This document shows, in pieces, positions 1 to 6,423 of a stretch of 18,111 bases of DNA. The notes below the pieces were generated by a model. The model did not search any database. It had not been told where the DNA came from and saw only the letters and a list, made by a program, of their open reading frames with translations. The DNA lies in assembly GCA_002455425.1 (NCBI GenBank), contig DKKT01000059.1, positions 1-18,111 of the forward strand, given 5' to 3'. This DNA is from Chthonomonas sp. UBA6659. GTDB lineage: Bacteria; Armatimonadota; Fimbriimonadia; Fimbriimonadales; Fimbriimonadaceae. The position numbers were made by a program, and so were the translations under genes. How positions within the stretch are numbered: the first letter of the stretch is position 1; each line of letters starts with the position of its first letter.

Positions 1-21
1 CGGAATCAGGGAGGTATCTCC
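1..21. repeat. Truncated copy of the 53-bp structured repeat
   Basis: These 21 bases match the first 21 bases of the third repeat copy (107-127) exactly, then the similarity stops. The following bases are unrelated, so this is a partial copy or the edge of a rearranged one. It lies 37 bp before the next copy, which is not a multiple of three, so the copies do not share a reading frame. Confidence 0.75.
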
Positions 22-37
22 CATGCTCTTCACAAAC

Positions 38-90
38 CGGAATCAGGGAGGCATCTCCAAAGTTCCGGTGCTCACCGACCTCCCCGATGC
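38..90. repeat. 53-bp structured repeat, copy 2
   Basis: This core is identical to 107-159 at 50 of 53 positions. It can form an inner hairpin (CGGTG 66-70, loop CT, CACCG 73-77) directly abutting an outer stem (GGGAGG 46-51 with CCTCCC 79-84). The unpaired bases lie on one side. The period to the next copy is 69 bp. It resembles a REP-like intergenic element in size and structure; no family is recognised. Confidence 0.8.
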
Positions 91-106
91 CGGGCACAAG
101 CCATCC

Positions 107-159
107 CGGAATCAGGGAGGTATCTCCAAAGTGCCGGTGTTCACCGACCTCCCCGATGC
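107..159. repeat. 53-bp structured repeat, copy 3
   Basis: This is the second full copy. The inner hairpin is CGGTG 135-139, loop TT, CACCG 142-146. The outer stem is GGGAGGT 115-121 with ACCTCCC 147-153, one pair longer than in copy 2. The three differences from copy 2 fall in the inner loop, in the unpaired side and at the end of the outer stem, so the paired bases are conserved. It lies upstream of a terminator at 179-198. Confidence 0.8.
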
Positions 160-178
160 GGACACAAGACGGTATCCG

Positions 179-198
179 GTCGTCGGCGACGACTTTTT
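179..198 (+). terminator. Probable intrinsic terminator of an upstream gene
   Basis: A perfect 6-bp stem (GTCGTC 179-184, GACGAC 188-193) with a GGC loop is followed at once by five T residues (194-198). It is the only hairpin in the window with a clear T tract. It would end plus-strand transcription coming from before base 1, separating that unit from the PEP-CTERM gene. The short stem is the main doubt. Confidence 0.55.
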
Positions 199-243
199 GA
201 CTCCATTGAATCAATATTGCGTCGAAATCTTGAAAAGCTGCGT

Positions 244-249
244 TACAAT
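244..249 (+). promoter_or_regulatory. Candidate -10 element for the PEP-CTERM gene
   Basis: TACAAT lies 42 bases before the start codon at 292, in the AT-richest stretch of the window. No -35 element with standard spacing is clear: a TTGAAA at 230-235 is only 8 bp away. It would give a leader of about 35 nt carrying the Shine-Dalgarno sequence. Confidence 0.3.
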
Positions 250-291
250 GCCTGCATTCCCTGGGGATTTGCCCAGGAAAGGAGGACCGAT

Positions 292-1047
292 ATGCATCGG
301 AACTTGAAGTGTCTTGTCGTTGGTGCTTTGTGCTTGGGATTGATTGGGAGTGCTTTTGCCCAGACGCTCAGAGTCACGCAATACGGGGTCGTTCAGAACC
401 CGGCCGGAGCCAACGTCCAAGCCGAGTACACGCAGGGAACGCCCCCGTGGTGTCCGCCCGAGCGCGTTCGATGGCTCCAGCGGGTTCATATCACGAACCC
501 GGACGGAACCACGAAGAACAACGTCCCAGGCTTCCCCAGTGGCGATTTCATCGACCCGCAGCCCAACGGCCCGGGCGGGCCGTGGGACAACCAGCCCTGG
601 TACGACGTCACGTATAACTCGGCCGCCGACCGGAACACGGACACGAACCGACAGAACGGCGCCGGGCGATTCATGAACGACTCGCCCCGCGGTTGGTTCG
701 GGACCTGGGGGCCGCTGTGCTTCACAGCCTGCACCGCGGTCGTCTGCATCGACCCGGCGACGAACACCGCCTCGTTCATGGGCGGCTTCTCGTGGGGCTT
801 CTGCGTCGACGGCGCGGGGGTCGTATCGCAGATCGCACCCTCGGCGCTCGCAAACAACGCGGCGACCATGGGCAAGTTCAACACCGCTCTGGCCGCCGGT
901 CCCGCGACGTTCCGAGCCTGGAGCGTCGGGGTCGGCGATCCCAATTGCCAGTTGACGTTCTCGGCGGTTCCCGAGCCCGGTACGATGGCCGTACTCGGCC
1001 TCGCCTTGATCGCCTTCGCCCGGCGACGCCGCTCGAAGTCTCAGTAA
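292..1047 (+). CDS. PEP-CTERM sorting domain protein, exported
   Basis: A 251-residue secreted protein. The N-terminus has a signal peptide (MHRN, hydrophobic core, probable cleavage after AFA at about residue 23). The C-terminus has the tripartite PEP-CTERM signal: VPEP at 226-229, a short hydrophobic stretch at about 231-243, then RRRR at 244-247. In this family the signal directs exosortase processing and surface or matrix attachment. The middle is rich in Gly, Pro, Trp and Asn and contains several Cys that could form disulfides; no enzymatic domain is recognised. ATG 292 is chosen because AGGAGG at about 280-285 sits 6 nt upstream and the signal peptide begins there; the in-frame extension to 217 adds 25 residues ahead of the signal peptide. 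No exosortase gene is in the window. The class is secure; the function of the body is unknown. Confidence 0.9.
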   Translation: MHRNLKCLVVGALCLGLIGSAFAQTLRVTQYGVVQNPAGANVQAEYTQGTPPWCPPERVRWLQRVHITNPDGTTKNNVPGFPSGDFIDPQPNGPGGPWDNQPWYDVTYNSAADRNTDTNRQNGAGRFMNDSPRGWFGTWGPLCFTACTAVVCIDPATNTASFMGGFSWGFCVDGAGVVSQIAPSALANNAATMGKFNTALAAGPATFRAWSVGVGDPNCQLTFSAVPEPGTMAVLGLALIAFARRRRSKSQ

Positions 1048-1057
1048 CCTCCGACCC

Positions 1058-1078
1058 GGGGACGGCTCCGCCGTCCCC
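1058..1078 (+). terminator. GC-rich hairpin after the PEP-CTERM gene
   Basis: A perfect 8-bp stem (GGGGACGG 1058-1065, CCGTCCCC 1071-1078) with a 5-nt loop begins 10 bp after the PEP-CTERM stop codon. There is no T tract, and the next start codon (1087) is only 8 bp downstream. It may terminate transcription, stabilise the upstream mRNA end, or fold in the leader of the next gene. Confidence 0.35.
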
Positions 1079-1086
1079 ATTCCGCC

Positions 1087-1548
1087 ATGTTCCTTTTGCT
1101 TGCAGCCCTCACACTCGAACCTGCTACGCTGGCGATCGCCTCGATGAGGACCGATCGCGATCCACAGTCGGGCGGGACGCCTCTGACGGTCGTGGTCAGG
1201 AACATCGGGACCCAACCGATCCGGCTATGGACGCCAAACAGCGTCGAAGGCATGCGGTGCGTGAAGGTCTGGCTCGAGGCGAAGGGCAAGAAACCGGTGG
1301 AATTCAAGCCGACGATCCCGCCAAGGGCCGCAGGCGTCCCGACCGCCGTCCCCCTCGCACCAAAGGGCAAACTCCAGCTTGCCCCGATCGACTTGGCCGA
1401 GTGCGTCGAAGCCGGTTTTGCACCCGGGCGGTATCGACTCTGGGTCGAGTACGTGAACCAAGTCGCGGAAGACGGACCCGCGAAGGGGGTCTGGACAGGA
1501 TCGATCCGTTCCCGTACGATTTCGGTTCAGATCGGCGCGCGGAACTAG
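1087..1548 (+). CDS. Hypothetical exported protein
   Basis: A 153-residue protein that I do not recognise. A hydrophobic N-terminus (FLLLAALTL onward, to about residue 18) suggests a signal peptide without a strong cleavage site. The remainder alternates hydrophobic and polar residues as in a beta sandwich: VVVRNIG near residue 40, KVWLEAKGK near 63-71, and a closing segment with PGRYRLWVEY near 118-127. This arrangement recalls immunoglobulin-like or BsuPI-like accessory domains, but no signature is decisive. There is no Shine-Dalgarno sequence before ATG 1087. It ends 33 bp before dnaX on the same strand, so it could be cotranscribed with it, although the conserved cluster normally begins at dnaX. 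The reading frame is well supported; the function is unknown. Confidence 0.7.
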   Translation: MFLLLAALTLEPATLAIASMRTDRDPQSGGTPLTVVVRNIGTQPIRLWTPNSVEGMRCVKVWLEAKGKKPVEFKPTIPPRAAGVPTAVPLAPKGKLQLAPIDLAECVEAGFAPGRYRLWVEYVNQVAEDGPAKGVWTGSIRSRTISVQIGARN

Positions 1549-1581
1549 GCCGAGCGTTGGTAGACTCGGTTCCTCCACTCC

Positions 1582-3147
1582 GTGTCGTATCTCGCCCTTT
1601 ACCGGAAGTATCGCAGCCAGACCTTCGGCGATCTCGTCGGCCAAGAACAGGTCGTCAGGACCCTTCAGAACGGGATCGTCCAGGGCAAAGTCGCGCATGC
1701 GTTCCTCTTCACCGGACCGCGTGGAACGGGCAAGACGTCGACCGCTCGCCTCCTCGCCAAGACTCTGAACTGCGAGAGCGGACCGAACGCGGAGCCGTGC
1801 AACGAATGCCCGACGTGCCGAGCCATCACCGAGGGCTCGTGCCTCGACGTCATCGAGATGGACGCCGCCAGCCAATCGGGCGTCGACGAGGTCCGCGAGA
1901 AGATCGTCAACGTCACCGAGTACCGTCCCGCCTTCTGCCGCTACAAGATCTTCATCATCGACGAAGTCCACGACTTGTCCTCCAAGGCGTTCGACGCCCT
2001 CCTCAAGACCATCGAGGAGCCGCCCCCCCATATCGTCTTCATCCTCGCCACGACCGAATACAACAAGGTTCCGCCGACGATCCGAGCGCGGTGCCAACGC
2101 TACGAGTTCCACCGCGCTTCTCTCGCCAACCTGATCCAGCGACTCGAGTTCGTGTCGCAATCCGAGGGAGTCCAGGCTGAGGGTGCCGCCCTCGGCGCAA
2201 TCGCCCGGCTCGCCGACGGCGGATACCGGGATGCGCTGACCCTTCTCGAGCAAGCGATGATCGTCGGCGAGGGCAAGATCACGCTTCAACAGGTGTACGA
2301 CCAGCTCGGACTCGTGGGCGAGGAGGCGGTGGACGAGATCCTCTTCGCCGTGAAAGAGAACGATCCGGCCAAGCTGATGGCCCTCTTCGATGAGGTCTAT
2401 CGGCTGGGGCGCGACCCCAGCGCGATCCTCGACTCCCTGATGTACCGGCTGAGCGACCTGACTCGGGCTGCGTATGGCGTCGATCTCGGGGCGAACTCCG
2501 ATTCGGCCCTCGAAGCCGGACTCCATGCCACCGCCACTCGCCTGGGACGCGATACGCTCCTGCGACTGCGGGGCGCTCTCGCCGAAGCTCACAAGCAGCT
2601 GCGCGACGTGACCCTACCCCGCATTTGGCTTGAGGCCGAGTTCTTGCGGATCGCCGGCGGCGACACCCGACCCGCGCCAATCGAGACGGTCGTCGCGCGC
2701 CCTGAGCCCGAACGCAAGGCCGCGGCAACCCCGGCTCCGGCTCCAAATCCGGCACCGCCACCGGCGGCGCCGAAGCCGACAGCGACGGGGGATCCGGCCC
2801 TCGACGCCGCCCAAAGCCTCTGGAGCAAGGCCGTCGCGGAGCTCGGTGCGAAGTCCAACTCCGCCGCCATGAAGCTGCGCAAGACCCGCGTGATCGCCGC
2901 GGAACGTCGCCGGATGCGCGTCGAGTTCGATCTTGAAGTCGAGTTGCTCTGGATCACCGAGAGCCCCAAGCGCCAGGCCCTTGTTCGCGAAAAGGTCGCG
3001 GAGATCGCTGGCGAAACGTGGGAAATCGACTACTGCATCGCACCGAAGTCGAACGGCACGTCGCAAGCCGAGACCGTCACGGTAGAATTGCCCGCAGAAG
3101 GCTCCCAGCTCGCCGAGATCGCCCGAGAGGTGTTCGACGGGCTCTGA
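1582..3147 (+). CDS. dnaX: DNA polymerase III subunit gamma/tau
   Basis: Clamp-loader ATPase subunit that helps load the beta clamp and couples the replicative polymerase to the fork. The 521-residue product has the family's N-terminal LYRKYR, Walker A GPRGTGKT (45-52), a four-Cys zinc module (C64, C73, C76, C79), Walker B IIDE (125-128) and the arginine-finger region RARCQRY (168-174). Most DnaX proteins have SRC where this one has ARC (A169); R170 is kept. A Pro/Ala-rich linker at about 370-405 leads to a C-terminal domain of about 110 residues. Translation starts at GTG 1582; the next residues match the conserved start of the family, and no Shine-Dalgarno sequence is visible. No slippery heptamer for programmed frameshifting was noticed. 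It heads the conserved dnaX-ybaB-recR cluster, with 14 bp to ybaB. Confidence 0.97.
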   Translation: MSYLALYRKYRSQTFGDLVGQEQVVRTLQNGIVQGKVAHAFLFTGPRGTGKTSTARLLAKTLNCESGPNAEPCNECPTCRAITEGSCLDVIEMDAASQSGVDEVREKIVNVTEYRPAFCRYKIFIIDEVHDLSSKAFDALLKTIEEPPPHIVFILATTEYNKVPPTIRARCQRYEFHRASLANLIQRLEFVSQSEGVQAEGAALGAIARLADGGYRDALTLLEQAMIVGEGKITLQQVYDQLGLVGEEAVDEILFAVKENDPAKLMALFDEVYRLGRDPSAILDSLMYRLSDLTRAAYGVDLGANSDSALEAGLHATATRLGRDTLLRLRGALAEAHKQLRDVTLPRIWLEAEFLRIAGGDTRPAPIETVVARPEPERKAAATPAPAPNPAPPPAAPKPTATGDPALDAAQSLWSKAVAELGAKSNSAAMKLRKTRVIAAERRRMRVEFDLEVELLWITESPKRQALVREKVAEIAGETWEIDYCIAPKSNGTSQAETVTVELPAEGSQLAEIAREVFDGL

Positions 3148-3161
3148 CCCCGATCACGACG

Positions 3162-3488
3162 ATGAAGCTTCCCAAGAACTTTGGCGGACAGGGCTTCGGC
3201 GACATGCTGAAGCAGGCTCAGGCAGCCATGGCCCGGGCCCAGACTCTCGAGCAGGAGCTCGAACTCGAACGCGTCGAGATCGACAAGGGCCCGGTCAAAG
3301 CCGTGTTCACGGGCACGGCCAAGCTCGTCAGCCTCAAGATCGACCCCGCCATCGTCGACCCTGAAGACGTCGAGGCGCTCGAGGACCTCCTGGTCACTGC
3401 CGTTCGCGAGGGCTTCGAGAAGGCCACTGAAATCCGCGAGGGCCGCGTGAAAGAGATCATGCCGAACGTCCCCGGCTTCGGCATGTGA
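3162..3488 (+). CDS. ybaB: YbaB/EbfC family nucleoid-associated protein
   Basis: A 108-residue DNA-binding protein, close to the usual family length of about 105. YbaB/EbfC proteins form dimers, bind DNA and are encoded between dnaX and recR in many bacteria, as here. Visible hallmarks are the Gly-rich start with GDMLKQAQ, an amphipathic helix rich in Ala, Gln and Glu (about residues 14-40), the beta strands around VKAVFTGTAKLVSLKIDP (about 46-63), a central acidic DPEDVEALEDLL helix, and a C-terminal PNVPGFGM. ATG 3162 is chosen because it matches the family start; the longer frame open from 3018 overlaps dnaX. It is 14 bp after dnaX and 3 bp before recR, consistent with one operon. Confidence 0.94.
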   Translation: MKLPKNFGGQGFGDMLKQAQAAMARAQTLEQELELERVEIDKGPVKAVFTGTAKLVSLKIDPAIVDPEDVEALEDLLVTAVREGFEKATEIREGRVKEIMPNVPGFGM

Positions 3489-3491
3489 TCG

Positions 3492-4085
3492 ATGCTCTTC
3501 GCCAAGCCGCTCGCCGAGCTCATCGCCCAGCTTGAGAAGCTCCCCGGTGTCGGCCCAAAGAGTGCGCAGCGACTCGCGTACCATATTCTCCGACTGCCCG
3601 ACGACGAGGTCCGAGCCCTCGCCGCGTCGCTCCTCCATGCCAAGGAGTCGCTCCGGCTCTGCGAGAGTTGCCAGAACATCAGCCAAGAAGTCCGCTGCGA
3701 GATCTGTTCCGACACCCGGCGTGATCCTCACGTCCTCTGTGTCGTCGGCGAACCGCGCGACATCGCCGCGATCGAACGGCTCAATCAGTTCAAGGGGCTC
3801 TACCACGTGCTCCACGGTCTCCTGAGCCCGATGGAGGGCATCGGGCCGGAGCAGCTCAAGGTCCGCGAACTCATCCATCGTCTGCGCGACAACGTCTCCG
3901 AGGTCATCCTCGCGACCAACCCGACGATCGAGGGGGATACGACCGCGCTCTACCTTGCGAAGCTGATCAAGCCGATCGGGATCAAGGTGACGCGGCTCGC
4001 GCACGGGATGCCGGTGGGCGGGGAGCTCGACTACGCGGATTCCGCCACGCTGCTGAGCGCTCTTGAGTATCGCCGCGAGATATAG
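3492..4085 (+). CDS. recR: Recombination mediator protein RecR
   Basis: RecR acts with RecF and RecO in gap repair, helping load RecA onto SSB-coated DNA. The 197-residue product is of normal length and complete. It has the helix-hairpin-helix segment LEKLPGVGPKSAQRLAY (14-30), the C4 zinc finger (C57, C60, C69, C72), and a TOPRIM domain starting with VVGEPRD (84-90, Glu87) and containing the conserved ATNPTIEGD (about 141-149). The family Walker-like C-terminal segment with RLAHGMPVGGELDY is also present. The start at ATG 3492 is 3 bp after the ybaB stop; there is no Shine-Dalgarno sequence, so coupled or non-SD initiation is likely. Its stop codon lies inside an inverted repeat that overlaps the candidate promoter of the next gene. 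Confidence 0.97.
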   Translation: MLFAKPLAELIAQLEKLPGVGPKSAQRLAYHILRLPDDEVRALAASLLHAKESLRLCESCQNISQEVRCEICSDTRRDPHVLCVVGEPRDIAAIERLNQFKGLYHVLHGLLSPMEGIGPEQLKVRELIHRLRDNVSEVILATNPTIEGDTTALYLAKLIKPIGIKVTRLAHGMPVGGELDYADSATLLSALEYRREI

Positions 4086-4102
4086 CGCCTTCCCGCGCTA
4101 TA
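4081..4102 (+). repeat. Perfect inverted repeat over the recR stop and next -10
   Basis: TATAGCGC (4081-4088) and GCGCTATA (4095-4102) are perfect complements separated by 6 bases. The left arm contains the recR stop codon (4083-4085); the right arm runs into the hexamer TATAGT (4099-4104). It could be a weak transcript-end hairpin, an operator for a dimeric repressor acting on the next gene, or both. No T tract follows. Confidence 0.6.
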
Positions 4103-4104
4103 GT
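4099..4104 (+). promoter_or_regulatory. Candidate -10 element of a leaderless promoter
   Basis: TATAGT matches the TATAAT consensus at five of six positions and ends 6 nt before ATG 4111. Transcription beginning 6-7 nt after the hexamer would start at or next to the start codon, and no Shine-Dalgarno sequence is present. No convincing -35 hexamer is seen. Confidence 0.45.
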
Positions 4105-4110
4105 AATAAC

Positions 4111-4479
4111 ATGCGACTGTTGATTCTTATTCTCGCATTGGTACTCAGCGTCACCGCGTTCGCGCAATCCGACGCCAAGGCCCTCGCGACCGAAAAGGCG
4201 AAGCTCGCCGGCCTTGAGAAGACCTACACCGCGGCCAAGGCCAAGTTCACGAAGAGCGCGAAAGACGCCAAGGTCAAGAAGACCTACCTCGACGCCGCGA
4301 ACGCCCTTGCCGACGCGACCATGCGCTCCGCAGCCCTCTCGTCGAAGGAGAAGTATCCGAAGGCACTGCGACTCTTCCGCGAAGTGCTCAAGGTCGATCC
4401 CGCGAACAAGATGGCGATGGAGAACCGCGACATGATCGAGGGAATCTACAAGAGTATGGGGCGACCCATTCCGAAGTAA
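4111..4479 (+). CDS. Small exported helical protein, TPR-like
   Basis: A 122-residue protein with a clear signal peptide (MRLLILILALVLSVTAFAQ, probable cleavage after AFA). The mature part is rich in Ala and Lys and predicted helical. A first stretch (about 22-65) with heptad-like Lys and Ala suggests a coiled coil. The second half contains a segment resembling one TPR unit (YPKALRLFREVLKVDPANK, about 88-106), a pattern used for protein contacts. ATG 4111 is preferred to the upstream in-frame start at 4063, which overlaps recR and precedes the signal peptide. It has its own candidate promoter and is followed 42 bp later by the membrane protein gene. A specific role is not recognisable; a periplasmic scaffold or assembly factor is possible. 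Confidence 0.8.
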   Translation: MRLLILILALVLSVTAFAQSDAKALATEKAKLAGLEKTYTAAKAKFTKSAKDAKVKKTYLDAANALADATMRSAALSSKEKYPKALRLFREVLKVDPANKMAMENRDMIEGIYKSMGRPIPK

Positions 4480-4521
4480 GCCGTGGTCGAAGGGGAGCGC
4501 CATGATCTCGTCGAGGCTCAG

Positions 4522-6363
4522 ATGCGCCGGTTTGCTTGGCGTCTGGGCCTCGCCCTCGCCTTTGTCGCGGCATTACCGGCCCTGATCGGCTGGCTCGTCA
4601 CGCCTCCAGGGGGTCGATACCTCGGCTTCCAGATCAACGTCGACGACCATATGGTCTATGCGGCGTGGATGCGACAGGCCGTCGAAGGGCGTATCTTCTT
4701 CGACAACCGGTTCACGACCGATGCCCAGCCGGGGCTTACCCTCCACCTCTACTTCCTGGTTCTCGGCTGGATCTCGAAGATACTCGGGCCCGCCATCACG
4801 GTGACCCTCGCGCGGATCGGCTTCACTTACTTGTTCGTGGTCCTCGCCAACCGCCTCATCCTCGAGCTTCGGTGGAAGCTGTTCGTCTCGAAACTCGCGT
4901 TGTTCGTCGTGTGCGTCGGCGGCGGCTTCGGCTTCATGCTCTGGCAGACGTTCGGCGTCGCGGTGTCCCAGCCTGCGCTCAATCCGATCGAGGGGTTCGT
5001 CGCCGCCCTCACCCATCGCGGCCTTCCCACCGATGTCTGGCAGCCGGAGGGGTTCGTCTTCCCGTCGATGCTGACGAACTCCCTGTTCATGGTCAGCCTT
5101 TGCCTGATCGCGCTGACCCTCCTCGCCATCCTCCGTTGCCGCGAGGGTTGGCGGCCCGTGCTTTGGGGGGCGGTCGCGTTCGGCGTCCTGATGAACATCC
5201 ACAGCTACGATGTGCTCCTCGTGGCGATCGTCTGTGTCGGCCTTCTCGCCGCAACGCTCGCGAGCAAGGCGGAGACGCCTGAGGGCGAGACGACGATCGC
5301 ACCGTCTCAGTGGGCGATCCGCGTCGCCATCATCGGCCTGGGAGCGTTGCCGGCGGCGCTTTGGTTCGTCTATGTCCTTCGCAACGATCCGGTCTTCCAA
5401 GCCCGGGCCGCCACCCTCACGTTCACGCCGAGCTTCCGCCAGATCGCGATCGGATACCTGCCTCTGATCCTGCTCGGTATCGTCGGATTTCTCGCGGAAG
5501 CGCGGACGCTCCGCGAGCGCATCGGCGTCGGGATTCTCGTCGTCGGGCTCGCGGTCATGTACGCCCTCGCCCCGCCCTCGAAAGACGCCTTTTGGATGGG
5601 CGCTCCCGCCTGGGGCGCCGCTCTCGTCGTCGGACTGGTCGTGATCGTCCTCCTCGCCAGACCGAAACCGGCGGAGAACCTGGTGATTTCGTGGGCCGTC
5701 CTCGGCGTCGTTGCGCCGTACATCCCCGGCCTGTTCCAGCGCAAGCTCCTGATGGGACTCGCGATTCCCTGGGCGATCCTCGCCGCCGCCGGTCTTTGGG
5801 TGATCCTCCGAAGCTTGGAGCGCTCCTCGCGCAACCTCGTCGCCGCTCTCGCGATCCTCATTCTCGCCGGCACGTCGCTCCGCTGGTTCACGCGCGAAAT
5901 CCAGCTTCAGCGCACGAACGTGAGCAACACGACGGTCCACCCAGTCATGCTCGACTCCGATGCGGTGGCGATCATCCGCGCGCTCAGCAACACCCCGAAA
6001 CGCACGGTCGTCGTGGCGATCCCGGGCGTGGCCAGCCCCACCGACGATCCGGACGTCTTCCGCTCTCCGATCATCCCCGACCTCAACCCGATTCTGAGCG
6101 GCTTGACCGGGGTCTACACCTATGCCGGTCACTGGAGCGAGACTCCGGATTACGGCAAGCGCCGCGCCGAAGCCACCCGCCTGTTCTTCGACAACGGCGC
6201 GACCGACGAGCAGCGGATGGCCTTCCTCCGGGGGATCGGTGCCGAATACGTGATCGCCCCGCAGCCGAGCGCCTTCCCCGACGCGGGCCTCGCCGACTTG
6301 CGTCCTCTCGGCACGGTCGTGGTCTCCGGAACGAAGTTCGATCTGATCCAACTTCTACCTTGA
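4522..6363 (+). CDS. Polytopic membrane protein, GT-C-like
   Basis: A 613-residue integral membrane protein with roughly ten to twelve hydrophobic segments. After the first transmembrane helix (about 8-27), a loop carries the acidic motif NVDDHMVYAAWMRQ (39-52), a layout typical of GT-C glycosyltransferases that use lipid-linked sugars, where acidic residues in the first external loop are catalytic. The C-terminal 130 residues are soluble, with strand-helix alternation and a final Asp-rich, Pro-rich region. I infer a GT-C-like fold; the donor and acceptor are unknown, and a non-enzymatic membrane protein remains possible. ATG 4522 is preferred because GAGG (4513-4516) is 5 nt upstream; an in-frame GTG at 4483 would add 13 polar residues. 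A long open frame on the opposite strand (4573-6351) is a composition artefact. Confidence 0.75.
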   Translation: MRRFAWRLGLALAFVAALPALIGWLVTPPGGRYLGFQINVDDHMVYAAWMRQAVEGRIFFDNRFTTDAQPGLTLHLYFLVLGWISKILGPAITVTLARIGFTYLFVVLANRLILELRWKLFVSKLALFVVCVGGGFGFMLWQTFGVAVSQPALNPIEGFVAALTHRGLPTDVWQPEGFVFPSMLTNSLFMVSLCLIALTLLAILRCREGWRPVLWGAVAFGVLMNIHSYDVLLVAIVCVGLLAATLASKAETPEGETTIAPSQWAIRVAIIGLGALPAALWFVYVLRNDPVFQARAATLTFTPSFRQIAIGYLPLILLGIVGFLAEARTLRERIGVGILVVGLAVMYALAPPSKDAFWMGAPAWGAALVVGLVVIVLLARPKPAENLVISWAVLGVVAPYIPGLFQRKLLMGLAIPWAILAAAGLWVILRSLERSSRNLVAALAILILAGTSLRWFTREIQLQRTNVSNTTVHPVMLDSDAVAIIRALSNTPKRTVVVAIPGVASPTDDPDVFRSPIIPDLNPILSGLTGVYTYAGHWSETPDYGKRRAEATRLFFDNGATDEQRMAFLRGIGAEYVIAPQPSAFPDAGLADLRPLGTVVVSGTKFDLIQLLP

Positions 6364-6410
6364 GCCGCCGCGCGATGGGTCGTTGGTGTCGCGGACCGGA
6401 CATAAGCGTC

Positions 6411-6416
6411 CACAAT
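6411..6416 (+). promoter_or_regulatory. Weak -10-like hexamer before the 6424 gene
   Basis: CACAAT lies 7 nt before ATG 6424 in the 60-bp gap after the membrane protein gene. It matches TATAAT at only four positions and no -35 is clear. It is listed because its placement repeats the pattern seen at other starts in this window. Confidence 0.25.
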
Positions 6417-6423
6417 AGCATCC

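Noticed and set aside
230..249. TTGAAA and TACAAT as a -35/-10 pair
   Set aside because: The spacer is only 8 bp, far below the usual 16-18 bp, so only the -10 hexamer is kept as a candidate.
23..307. Open frame through the repeats, with a segment (SKVPVLTDLP) resembling the C-terminal motif of secretins
   Set aside because: The first repeat copy is in another frame, the differences between copies fit RNA/DNA structure, the frame crosses a terminator and the PEP-CTERM promoter region, and there is no start signal. The secretin likeness is short and probably chance.
693..2592. Long open frames on both strands overlapping the PEP-CTERM, 1087 and dnaX genes
   Set aside because: They have Arg/Asp/Pro-rich compositions typical of GC-rich shadow frames and overlap genes with clear family motifs.
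4573..6351. A 592-codon open frame antisense to the polytopic membrane protein
   Set aside because: It is dominated by Asp, Glu, Arg and Gly as expected for the antisense of hydrophobic codons; no domain or start signal is seen.
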